Part shown: one piece after another, positions 1 to 7,676 of the stretch
Layout of the letters: each line of letters starts with the position of its first letter
Position numbering within the stretch: the stretch's first letter is position 1
Assembly (NCBI GenBank): GCA_030673085.1
Contig: DAOVFE010000030.1
Span: 1 to 10,507, forward strand
DNA: 10,507 bases
Source: Anaerolineales bacterium
Lineage (GTDB): Bacteria; Chloroflexota; Anaerolineae; Anaerolineales; E44-bin32
Direction: 5' to 3'
Translations under genes and position numbers: made by a program
The notes under the pieces: generated by a model
What the model was told of the DNA's origin: nothing
Databases searched by the model: none
What the model saw: only the letters and a program-made list of their open reading frames with translations

Positions 1-46
1 CAGGGCCGTAGGCACTGCAGGGCGATAGTCCTGAGCGAATATTTAA

Positions 47-131
47 ACAAAACCCGCACCCGAAGGGGCAAAATTCCCGCAATGGGGGATGTCCCTAAAG
101 GACATCCCTAAAGGAATTTTGAGGGTTTTGT
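47..131 (-). terminator. Nested palindrome after the sigma factor gene; probable terminator or dispersed repeat
   Basis: Three nested perfect 9-bp inverted repeats are visible: ACAAAACCC (47-55) with GGGTTTTGT (123-131), CAAAATTCC (69-77) with GGAATTTTG (113-121), and GGGATGTCC (86-94) with GGACATCCC (100-108) around a 5-nt loop. It starts 15 nt past the sigma gene stop. Read on the minus strand, the last arm contains CCCCTTCGGG, a UUCG-type mini-hairpin, and ends in GGGTTTTGTTTAAAT. Transcription termination is the simplest role. The nesting, and the 11-nt TCCCTAAAGGA unit occurring twice (92-102 and 105-115), also fit a miniature repeat element. Only one copy is in the window. Confidence 0.55.
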
Positions 132-145
132 CATTTACTTCAAAT

Positions 146-1321
<1,176 letters not shown>

Positions 1322-1399
1322 CCATGCACTCCTGGCATTACTGGAAGAGCGATAGCACAAGTGAGGGAAAAAGCATTTCGGAAGAAGTAGTATGGATTA

Positions 1400-1930
1400 T
1401 CATTTTGGCAATAGAGTCTTTAGAATCTCCAAACGAGGGTCAACCTCGGCTAATGGATGATCACAATGATATAGGTTACGATTGATTCCGCAGACGGGAC
1501 AAAGACCCTTGCAATCTGGCGAACATAGAGGTTGAATTGGGATTGCAAGCAGGAAATATTCTCGCAACAAGGGACCGAGATCTAAGATTCCAGTCTCGGG
1601 AATGGATAGTAATGGATCAGTTGCCTTACTGGAGGGGTAGACAAAGAGGGTCTCGATAGAGATCTGTAAAAGCTGGTTATAGGGCTGAATACAGCGTACG
1701 CAATCGAGTTGAGTTAAGGCTTGCATTTTGCCCTGCGCCAGCAGACCTTGGTGTGTGCGAGTTAGTTGTAGGGTGCCTTGGAAATCAGTTACGTCCAGGT
1801 CAGAACCAACCTGGACGCTAGGGAGGTCATAATCAAAGTTCCGACTATAGCCAACGCTTTGATGAATGAGAAAACCGACGTTAAGCCGCAAATGATGCCG
1901 ATCGTTCAGGTTTACACCGCCGCATGGCAA
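1400..1930 (-). CDS. DUF177 / YceD-family protein, cysteine-rich
   Basis: Members of the DUF177 (YceD) family are usually encoded beside rpmF (ribosomal protein L32) and are linked to rRNA or ribosome biogenesis, with the biochemical role unresolved. Family features seen: RLNVGFLIHQSVGYSRNFDYDLP near the N terminus, a central LTRTHQGLLAQGKM strand block, and the LDCVRC motif (Cys 77 and 80 of 176 residues). The C-terminal tail PLCSPDCKGLCPVCG then HCDHP (Cys 136, 140, 144, 147, 156) could bind zinc. The reading frame stays open to 2068, but a strong promoter at 1955-1983 puts the transcript start near 1948, so those N-terminal residues are not used. The remaining choices are TTG at 1930, or CTG at 1909 preceded by GGCGGTG at good spacing; the start is therefore uncertain. 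No rpmF follows; the next gene is the sigma factor. Confidence 0.88.
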   Translation of the reverse strand: MPCGGVNLNDRHHLRLNVGFLIHQSVGYSRNFDYDLPSVQVGSDLDVTDFQGTLQLTRTHQGLLAQGKMQALTQLDCVRCIQPYNQLLQISIETLFVYPSSKATDPLLSIPETGILDLGPLLREYFLLAIPIQPLCSPDCKGLCPVCGINRNLYHCDHPLAEVDPRLEILKTLLPK

Positions 1931-1954
1931 TTTATTTTCCCAAAAATCGCTTGG

Positions 1955-1983
1955 ATTATAACATAAATTGAATCGAAGGTCAA
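1955..1983 (-). promoter_or_regulatory. Sigma-70 promoter for the DUF177-sigma factor operon
   Basis: On the minus strand TTGACC (1978-1983) is followed after exactly 17 nt by TATAAT (1955-1960), with TG one base upstream of the -10 (TGTTATAAT), an extended -10. The predicted start is near 1948, 18 to 40 nt before the candidate start codons of the DUF177 gene. This is the best promoter match in the window and it rules out the longer reading-frame start at 2068. Confidence 0.75.
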
Positions 1984-2049
1984 GAATTGGATAGAATAAT
2001 TGACATAAACATGTAAACTGTATGGAAATAATCCTATATATGGGATATA

Positions 2050-2055
2050 TATAAT
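2050..2055 (+). promoter_or_regulatory. Possible -10 box for rdgB
   Basis: The divergent gap between the DUF177 gene and rdgB is AT-rich and contains TATAAT at 2050-2055, about 60 nt before the rdgB start. No good -35 sits 16-18 nt upstream. A TTGACA at 2000-2005 has only TATGGA at a short 15-nt spacing. Which of these is used cannot be decided by eye. Confidence 0.3.
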
Positions 2056-2116
2056 AAGTACTGCCCATATCTATGGATTGGGTACTGTGCGAGTAGTCAA
2101 ATGGCGGAGGTGAATT

Positions 2117-2734
2117 ATGAGGCGTTTATTAATTGCGAGCAATAATCCGGGAAAGCTGATGGAGATACGGGCTCTGCTCCAGGGCTTAGAACTTGATCTA
2201 GTCGATCCAGACATGCTGGGCCTACGGCTGAGCATTGAGGAAAGTGGCAAGGATTATGTCGCGAATGCCCGAATGAAAGCATTTGCTTGGACAGCTGCCA
2301 GCGGAATTTGGTCGATTGCAGATGATAGTGGGCTGGAGGTGGATGCGCTGGATGGAGCGCCTGGCATTCATTCTGCCCGCTTTGCTGGGTTAAATCGATC
2401 AGATGCAGAACGACGCCAGTTCTTGCTTATGAAGCTCCACCCATATCCCAGACCTTGGACCGCCCGCTTTATTTGCGCTGTTGTGCTTGCGAATCCGGAA
2501 AAAATTACAGATGTGGCTATAGGGAAGTGCGAGGGTGAGATAATTCCGACGGAAAAAGGGGAAAATGGGTTTGGGTATGATCCTATCTTTTTAGTCCGGA
2601 GTATTGACCGGACGATGGCCGAACTGACGAATGAAGAGAAGAACCGCCTTAGTCATCGGGCCCGAGCGGTACAAGCGATTCTGCCGATCCTTCGAGAACG
2701 AATGAAGCTTGATCCGAGCCATAACCTTTTTTGA
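2117..2734 (+). CDS. rdgB: RdgB/HAM1 family non-canonical purine NTP pyrophosphatase
   Basis: This enzyme hydrolyses dITP, ITP and XTP to the monophosphate plus pyrophosphate, cleaning the cytosolic nucleotide pool of deaminated purines. The 205-residue product is of normal family length and has all signature blocks: SNNPGKLMEI (8-17) for triphosphate binding, ADDSGLEVDALDGAPGIHSA (68-87) with the catalytic Asp pair 69-70, NGFGYDPIF (150-158), and EKNRLSHRARA (174-184) with the base-recognising SHR at 179-181. The ATG start is fixed by GGAGGTG at 2106-2112. It is transcribed away from the DUF177-sigma operon, and its 3' end runs into a two-hairpin repeat 53 nt after the stop. Nothing in it appears degraded. 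Confidence 0.95.
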   Translation: MRRLLIASNNPGKLMEIRALLQGLELDLVDPDMLGLRLSIEESGKDYVANARMKAFAWTAASGIWSIADDSGLEVDALDGAPGIHSARFAGLNRSDAERRQFLLMKLHPYPRPWTARFICAVVLANPEKITDVAIGKCEGEIIPTEKGENGFGYDPIFLVRSIDRTMAELTNEEKNRLSHRARAVQAILPILRERMKLDPSHNLF

Positions 2735-2786
2735 TAAGCTCTTTCTCTTTTCAACAATTTCTATAGAAGGGCGCTCCTTTGGAGTG

Positions 2787-2919
2787 ATTTATGGGAAAAA
2801 GCCAGAATACCCCGCAGCTTGCTGTGGGGATGAATGGCAAGCGGGGTTTGGAGGCTGCCGCCCCCATATTGGCTTTTTCCTTAGAAGATGCCCCGCAGCT
2901 TGCTGCGGGGTTCTTCACT
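2787..2919. repeat. 133-bp two-hairpin repeat, copy 1 (REP/BIME-like)
   Basis: The element carries two hairpins in the same orientation. One is CCCCGCAG-CTTG-CTGTGGGG (2810-2829, one G-U pair) and the other is CCCCGCAG-CTTG-CTGCGGGG (2891-2910, perfect 8-bp stem). Each has a CTTG loop closed by G-C. An outer inverted repeat, GGAAAAAGCCA (2794-2804) with TGGCTTTTTCC (2870-2880), encloses the first hairpin. The second is followed by TTCTTCACT. A copy of the same length, with about seven differences, is at 10210-10342. This copy lies between the convergent ends of rdgB and the histidine kinase, where the hairpins could terminate transcription from either side. It resembles REP/BIME elements, whose spread is usually attributed to IS200-like RAYT transposases; none is encoded here. 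Short ORFs across it are artefacts. Confidence 0.85.
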
Positions 2920-2960
2920 TGTCCTAAATATATGACGCCTAACAATTATGCGATAGTGGA

Positions 2961-2977
2961 AAAGCGCCTGGCGCTAG
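2961..2977 (-). terminator. Weak terminator-like hairpin after the histidine kinase
   Basis: On the minus strand AGCGC (2971-2975), loop CAG, GCGCT (2963-2967) is followed by TTTCC, 54 nt after the kinase stop. The stem is short and the T run brief, so it may be only a partial terminator next to the neighbouring repeat. Confidence 0.3.
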
Positions 2978-3028
2978 CCGTTCAAGTTTGGATCTCAATA
3001 AATTATTAAGTAGATAAATGTGTTCTAA

Positions 3029-4882
3029 TTATTGGCGACTGTGCCGATGGTGACGAAGCCGTTCGGCGCTTTCTTTAGTGGTGGGAACGAGGGCTGTGAT
3101 TTTTGTCCCTTCCCCTTCGATAGAGCGCATCTGTAGAATGGCATTGATAAGTTCGGTTCGTTCGCGCATGTTTACTATTCCCAAACTCCCTCGCTGGCTA
3201 TAGTTCTGATCGATAGTACCAATATTAAAACCTACGCCGTCATCTTCAACCTCAAGTGTAAAAAGATCATTAGCTGAATGAAGCCGTACCCAAATATGTT
3301 CTGCGCTAGCATGTTTGGCGGCGTTGTTTATGGCTTCTTCGGCAATGTAGAATAGCACGCCTTGTTTGTTCATATCGAGATTAATAACATTATCCGGATC
3401 GGCTTCGACAATGATATTTTGATTATTAGTTTCGCCCAATTTTTGGGCTAGCTGTTGAAGTGCGGCCACTAAGCCCCGCGATTCTAGAATGAAAGGGCGT
3501 AGAGTGAAAAGCAAGTTCCGAATTTCCTTGGTTGTTTGCCGGGCAATTTCTTCGATCTTAAAAAGCTCGCTCGCAGCTGCAGAAGAATCTCTCTCGAGTA
3601 GCCGGCGGGCAAAATTTGTCCGCATTGCTAGGGCGGCAATCGATTGGGTTGGGCCATCATGGAGATCGCGGGCAAGTTTGCGGCGGGCTTCTTCCTCGAT
3701 ATGCACGATGCGACCTTTTTCCAAATCTAAATCACGATACAGGCGCGCATTTTGTAATGCAATACTCACTTGCTGGCAGATGATCTCCATCAATTCGATA
3801 CGATCTTCAGTGAAGAAATATTCCTGAGTATGAGCGATAACAAACACGCCAAAGGTCTCAAGCCCAGCGGACAACGGAATGGCCAAGGCTTGCTGGCAGA
3901 ACTGTAGAGCAGCAAATCGTTGAAGCTCGGGGTCTTTAAAGGGTGCATTTGTCAAGCAGGGATATCCGCTATTAAGGGCTTCGGCCAGAAGCCCTTCTTT
4001 GCTCGGAAGTTTTAGCAGCCGGTCGGCATTGGTTAAACCACAATCAGCAGCCACTTCAAGTTTGCCACCTGCAAACATAAGCAACACACTAATGATTTGA
4101 TCATCAATCTCTCCCTTGCCGATTAATGCATTAGTGCTTAGCTTAATAGCCATAACGAGAATTCGATTGTAATTCAGAGTTGCATTGAGTTTAATGGCAA
4201 GGTGCAGGATGTTGTCGGCTTGCTGATTGTCGATATGTTGTATCTTTGAAGATGGTTGAACAGCAATCGGCGTCTGGGAGATCGCTTGCCTGCGGATTTT
4301 GTAAGCTAAATATCCGAGGACTGCTGCCGCAAGCATTAGAGGGCCAAGATACATGCTCCAGAATATAAGCGACCAAAACCCTCCGCCATCAAGCAAAAAG
4401 ATTAGCGATCCTGCACTGAGAAGGCCAGCGCCGGTTAGGATGAGCGCGCTTTTCACATTGTGGATTAAAGCCGCGCAGGTTGGACCTACAAGCAACGCGG
4501 ACCAGAGCGGGCTGGTCAAGCCACCTGACAAGAAGATAACGGCCAGCCCGAGGCCGGTATCGATTGCTCCGAACACCCACACTGCCCAGGGGGAGGAACA
4601 TTTCTGTTTGGACAATAGGCCTACTAGCATGGCAAAACTAGCCCAGCCGGCAAAGATCACTGTCATATTGCGAGTTAATTGCTGAGAATGGGCGCAATCC
4701 AATGTAAGCGCGAGGATCCAGAACCATCGGAAACCGATGCTGATCCAATTAATGGATATTAAAGGTGGATGATGCAAAGCGCGTTTCATTTTCCCCATTC
4801 TTAGCGCTGCAAAATGTTCCCTGTTAGAAGCTAAATTTCCTGACGCCAAGGGAATACTGGCCCATGGCTTCATGAATCTCAT
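3029..4882 (-). CDS. Membrane sensor histidine kinase, NarL/DesK type (HisKA_3), with GAF domain
   Basis: This is a two-component sensor that autophosphorylates on histidine and would pass phosphate to a NarL/FixJ-type response regulator. In the 617-residue product an N-terminal membrane module (about 43-200) has five or six hydrophobic segments. A GAF-like domain (about 225-385) follows, then a coiled linker (DLEKGRIVHIEEEARRK). The HisKA_3 dimerisation helix holds the phospho-acceptor His408 in RDLHDGPTQ. The ATPase domain has an N box (EEAINNAAKHA), G1 (DDGVGF) and G2 (GSLGIVNMRER). No periplasmic sensor domain is evident, so the signal is probably membrane-borne or read by the GAF domain. 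The start is uncertain: the frame opens with TTG at 4912, ATG at 4882 has a weak AGG, and 4789-4798 also has ATGs. No intact partner regulator is adjacent. Confidence 0.92.
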   Translation of the reverse strand: MRFMKPWASIPLASGNLASNREHFAALRMGKMKRALHHPPLISINWISIGFRWFWILALTLDCAHSQQLTRNMTVIFAGWASFAMLVGLLSKQKCSSPWAVWVFGAIDTGLGLAVIFLSGGLTSPLWSALLVGPTCAALIHNVKSALILTGAGLLSAGSLIFLLDGGGFWSLIFWSMYLGPLMLAAAVLGYLAYKIRRQAISQTPIAVQPSSKIQHIDNQQADNILHLAIKLNATLNYNRILVMAIKLSTNALIGKGEIDDQIISVLLMFAGGKLEVAADCGLTNADRLLKLPSKEGLLAEALNSGYPCLTNAPFKDPELQRFAALQFCQQALAIPLSAGLETFGVFVIAHTQEYFFTEDRIELMEIICQQVSIALQNARLYRDLDLEKGRIVHIEEEARRKLARDLHDGPTQSIAALAMRTNFARRLLERDSSAAASELFKIEEIARQTTKEIRNLLFTLRPFILESRGLVAALQQLAQKLGETNNQNIIVEADPDNVINLDMNKQGVLFYIAEEAINNAAKHASAEHIWVRLHSANDLFTLEVEDDGVGFNIGTIDQNYSQRGSLGIVNMRERTELINAILQMRSIEGEGTKITALVPTTKESAERLRHHRHSRQ

Positions 4883-4956
4883 TGTCGATGAACCTATCAT
4901 CTGGCAGATCAATTGCGGATGATAAGTGGATTATTCAAGGGCATCTGATATCTATT

Positions 4957-4990
4957 GGCGCAGTACCAGAACCATCTGTTCTGCTGCGCT
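4957..4990. promoter_or_regulatory. Bulged inverted repeat upstream of the histidine kinase
   Basis: GCGCAG (4958-4963) pairs with CTGCGC (4984-4989) and CAGAAC (4967-4972) with GTTCTG (4978-4983), leaving a 3-nt bulge and a CATCT loop: 12 Watson-Crick pairs, plus a G-T pair at the base. There is no T run on either side, so it is not an ordinary terminator. It could be a leader hairpin of the kinase mRNA or a protein-binding site. Confidence 0.4.
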
Positions 4991-5451
4991 CTACTTACGG
5001 TTTAGCCAACCTGGATCTGTAAGGAATTGCTTCGAAGCTTAATCCCCCAACCTAGCTATATCACTCGATGCGTTTCGAATATGGCCAAATAGTATTGGCG
5101 CAACGAACGATGTGAGCAATAATTAAATTCACCCGCAATTTGTACTATATCACGAGATTTGACTTAGAAGGAAATGTTTCGCCTGTAAAGGGGCCTAGAT
5201 TCACCTGATCAAAGCGGCGATTCCATTGTCCATCCCGCGACACTTCAGATATAAGAGCTAGGTCGAGTATTGTCCTTTAGCCGGCTCTTCAGTTTCATGA
5301 ATGTTCATTAATCGATGCGAAACGGCCAGCGGCGGATTTCAAGAAAGAATTTGCCGTCTCCGAAGAAAGAAAAAACCCGCCGGACTAAGTGTTTCTTCTT
5401 GCTTGGTTACAGCACTTGAGAAGTCAGTTCCCCGTTAAATTGAGGAGTGGG

Positions 5452-5457
5452 TATAAT
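5452..5457 (+). promoter_or_regulatory. Possible -10 box for the HMT/MTHFR gene
   Basis: TATAAT stands at 5452-5457 on the sense strand, preceded by GGG and with no recognisable -35 at 16-18 nt. If used, it would give a leader of roughly 240 nt containing the 5637-5676 hairpin. Confidence 0.3.
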
Positions 5458-5636
5458 CGAGAAGTCTATGATACTGCCGGATTGTGGGAGACTCCTTCTC
5501 ATTCCAGCTGACTAAATAATCTAAATCAGATTGGATGGTTATCAAGATGACCTTTGAGCTGGTGGGATAGGGGTTGTGTTCTTTTAGAATCGATGCCACA
5601 GCAGGCTGTTTAGAGTATGCTTTTACAGAGCAGAGT

Positions 5637-5676
5637 ATTCCTATGCATGCAGCTGTCGTCGACAATGCATAGGGAT
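5637..5676. promoter_or_regulatory. 12-bp inverted repeat just before the HMT/MTHFR start
   Basis: ATTCCTATGCAT (5637-5648) faces ATGCATAGGGAT (5665-5676). The 12-bp stem has one G-T pair, and its central 9 bp (CCTATGCAT/ATGCATAGG) are perfect. Inside the 16-nt loop TGTCG-T-CGACA is a second small palindrome that can extend the stem. It ends about 16 nt before the AGAGG ribosome site at 5693-5697. It could be an operator for a dimeric repressor of the methionine gene, or an mRNA hairpin affecting initiation. The sequence does not distinguish these. Confidence 0.45.
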
Positions 5677-5706
5677 TTGAATAATCAAGGATAGAGGATT
5701 GACTAG

Positions 5707-7569
5707 ATGGCGATAAACGGACGGTTGAAGTCCTGGCTAGCGAGGGGCACTCCAATATTAGCTGACGGCGCGATGGGGACCATGCTGTATTCAAGAGCGG
5801 GCAGGTATGTGCCCTGCTTTGACGAGCTGAACCTTACTCAACCTGGGATCGTAGCTGAAATCCATCGCGAGTATATCGAGGCTGGCGCAGAGATCATTGA
5901 AACCAATACCTTCGGGGCCAATAGATATAAGCTTGCTGTGCAGAATCTTGAAGATGAGATGGCCGAGATTAACGACGCTGCAGTAGCCATCGCGCGAGGT
6001 GTAATCAAAGAAACTGGCCGGGATGTACTTCTGGCCGGAAGTGTAGGTCCGTTAGGAGTGCGGTTAATGCCCTTTGGAAGAGTGACGCCGAAACAGGCAT
6101 ATAGCGCCTACTGCGAGCAGATTGCGGCGTTGAACGATGCGGGGGTGGAATTGATCTGGATTGAAACCCAGAATGACCTATTTGAAGTTAGGGAATCGGT
6201 CCGGGCTGCTCGAGCAGTTAGCCAACTTCCAGTAATTGTAACCATGACATTCACTCGTGATGATCGCACTCTTCTTGGGGACTCTCCGGCTCAAGTTGCC
6301 TTAGATCTGGCCAAAGCTGGCGCGGATGTTATCGGGGCGAATTGTTCTGCAGGTCCGGCTCAATTGCTTCGCGTAATTCGCCAGATGCGAGAAGCGGTTC
6401 CAGATAGACCGCTGGCCGTTAAGCCAAATGGCGGCTGGCCTGAGCAGGTCGGCGGACGAATTATGTACCCGGCGACTACGGAATACTTTGGCGAATATGC
6501 TTTAGCTTTTCGAGAAGCAGGAGCAGCGATTATCGGTGGATGTTGCGGCACTACGCCGGATCACATAGCTGCTATGCGTCAGGCGCTTGAGAAACCCTTA
6601 TCGGATCAAGGGTTGCCTCCTCCTATGGTGATTGCTGAAGGTCGAGTTGAGGCTGTTGCTTCGATTGATCAACCTACTCAGCTTAGCCGCAGATTAGCCG
6701 AAGGGAAGTTTGTAATTACTGTGGAAATGGATCCTCCCCGTGGCTTTTCCACTCATAAGTTAATTGCCGGGGCTCTCCTGTTAGCCGAATCTGGTGCAGA
6801 CTTCATTGACGTTGCCGATAGCCCAATGGCTCGAATGCGAATGAGCCCCTGGGCAGCATGCCAGCTTATTCAGGAACGGGTTGGCATTGAAACGGTCCTT
6901 CATTTCCCTACCCGCGGTCGTAATCTGCTTCGTATCCAGGGCGATCTACTGGCGGCTCATGCGCTGGGTGTGCGCAATATTTTTGTCGTCATGGGTGACC
7001 CAACTGCTATCGGCGATTATCCGGATGCGCTCGATGACTATGATGTCGTCCCTTCCGGGCTGATTAAGTTGATCGAGCAGCGGTTTAATGCGGGAGTGGA
7101 TTATGCAGGAGCGGATATCGGCGGAACCACATCATTTTTTGTAGGAGCTGCTCTCAATCTGAATGCTATCAATCGGGGACGTGAGCTGCGTGTAATGCGT
7201 AAAAAAGTAGAGGCCGGGGCAGATTTTTTCCTCACCCAGCCTATATACAATCGAGAAGTCGTGAAGTCGTTCCTGAGCGAATATCGAAATCGCTATGGTT
7301 TATTGGAGATTCCAGTCCTGATAGGTGCTATGCCGCTTTATGGGCGGCGGCATGTCGCCTATCTACACAACGAAGTGCCGGGAGTGAGAATCCCAACATC
7401 GATTCAGAAGCGGATCGCTGATGCAGGCTCAAATGCGCCTGCGGAAGGCGTGAAGATTGCGATCGAGGTACTGAAATCACTGAGGTCTGAAGTGCAGGGT
7501 GCTTATATCATGCCTCCCTTTGGGCGTTATGATTTAGCCGCCGAGATTATCGAAGCAATGCGCAACTAG
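5707..7569 (+). CDS. Bifunctional homocysteine S-methyltransferase / 5,10-methylenetetrahydrofolate reductase
   Basis: The N-terminal half transfers a methyl group to homocysteine to make methionine. The C-terminal half, a flavoprotein, reduces methylene-THF to 5-methyl-THF. In the 620-residue product, residues about 1-300 are the zinc-dependent homocysteine methyltransferase barrel: ILADGAMGTML, ETNTFGANR, the zinc ligand Cys213 in GANCSAGP, and Cys279-Cys280 in GGCCGTTP. Residues about 325-620 are the MTHFR barrel: FVITVEMDPPRG with the catalytic-type Glu340, VMGDPTAIGDYP, and FFLTQPIYN. The layout matches the YitJ-type fusion family. It lacks the pterin, cobalamin and reactivation domains of full MetH, so the methyl donor for the first half is not settled by sequence. 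The start is supported by AGAGG 9 nt upstream. The gene stands alone, with metG following after 354 nt on the same strand. Confidence 0.95.
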   Translation: MAINGRLKSWLARGTPILADGAMGTMLYSRAGRYVPCFDELNLTQPGIVAEIHREYIEAGAEIIETNTFGANRYKLAVQNLEDEMAEINDAAVAIARGVIKETGRDVLLAGSVGPLGVRLMPFGRVTPKQAYSAYCEQIAALNDAGVELIWIETQNDLFEVRESVRAARAVSQLPVIVTMTFTRDDRTLLGDSPAQVALDLAKAGADVIGANCSAGPAQLLRVIRQMREAVPDRPLAVKPNGGWPEQVGGRIMYPATTEYFGEYALAFREAGAAIIGGCCGTTPDHIAAMRQALEKPLSDQGLPPPMVIAEGRVEAVASIDQPTQLSRRLAEGKFVITVEMDPPRGFSTHKLIAGALLLAESGADFIDVADSPMARMRMSPWAACQLIQERVGIETVLHFPTRGRNLLRIQGDLLAAHALGVRNIFVVMGDPTAIGDYPDALDDYDVVPSGLIKLIEQRFNAGVDYAGADIGGTTSFFVGAALNLNAINRGRELRVMRKKVEAGADFFLTQPIYNREVVKSFLSEYRNRYGLLEIPVLIGAMPLYGRRHVAYLHNEVPGVRIPTSIQKRIADAGSNAPAEGVKIAIEVLKSLRSEVQGAYIMPPFGRYDLAAEIIEAMRN

Positions 7570-7583
7570 ACGCTGGCTGCCAG

Positions 7584-7622
7584 GGGAGTGATAGGTATAG
7601 GTTGGAAATAGAACTCCCAACC
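7584..7622 (+). terminator. Competing hairpins after the HMT/MTHFR gene
   Basis: GGGAGT (7584-7589) can pair with ACTCCC (7613-7618), or GGTTGG (7600-7605) with CCAACC (7617-7622). The two stems share bases 7617-7618 and so compete in part. A small CTGGC-T-GCCAG palindrome precedes them (7573-7583). There is no clear T run, so termination here is only possible. Confidence 0.3.
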
Positions 7623-7642
7623 CATAATTACTACATCCTCTC

Positions 7643-7670
7643 TTGACTTAATGAATACCCCAGTTAGAAT
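7643..7670 (+). promoter_or_regulatory. Sigma-70 promoter for the metG upstream RNA
   Basis: TTGACT (7643-7648), a 16-nt spacer and TAGAAT (7665-7670) form a good promoter 254 nt before the metG start. Transcription would begin near 7677 and read first through the structured segment at 7702-7842. Confidence 0.6.
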
Positions 7671-7676
7671 ACGGGT

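Larger units (their letters stand above)
4913..5706. other. Long non-coding gap between kinase and HMT/MTHFR gene
   Basis: About 0.8 kb with no gene-like ORF. The longest frame, minus strand 5435-5794, overlaps the start of the HMT/MTHFR gene, matches no family I recognise and appears accidental. What can be seen: a bulged hairpin at 4957-4990 in the kinase upstream region, a G-U-containing 10-bp hairpin near 5331-5355, a possible -10 at 5452-5457, and a strong inverted repeat at 5637-5676 just before the downstream gene. I see no SAM, cobalamin or THF riboswitch consensus and no tRNA. It may hold a decayed gene, but no frame shows a recognisable remnant. Confidence 0.6.

Noticed and set aside
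1..46. CAGGGC repeated at 1-6 and 18-23, possible edge of a tandem repeat or gene end
   Set aside because: The match between the two units is only partial and the window starts here, so nothing can be supported.
1931..2068. 46-residue N-terminal extension of the DUF177 protein
   Set aside because: A strong promoter lies inside this stretch, so it is upstream of the transcript start. It also does not resemble the family.
2709..3009. Several short ORFs on both strands after rdgB
   Set aside because: They translate the hairpin repeat (peptides such as NTPQLAVGMNGK and NPAASCGASSKE) and recur at copy 2, so they are repeat artefacts.
5435..5794. 119-codon minus-strand ORF
   Set aside because: It overlaps the start of the HMT/MTHFR gene antisense, has no recognised motif, and appears accidental in AT-rich intergenic DNA.
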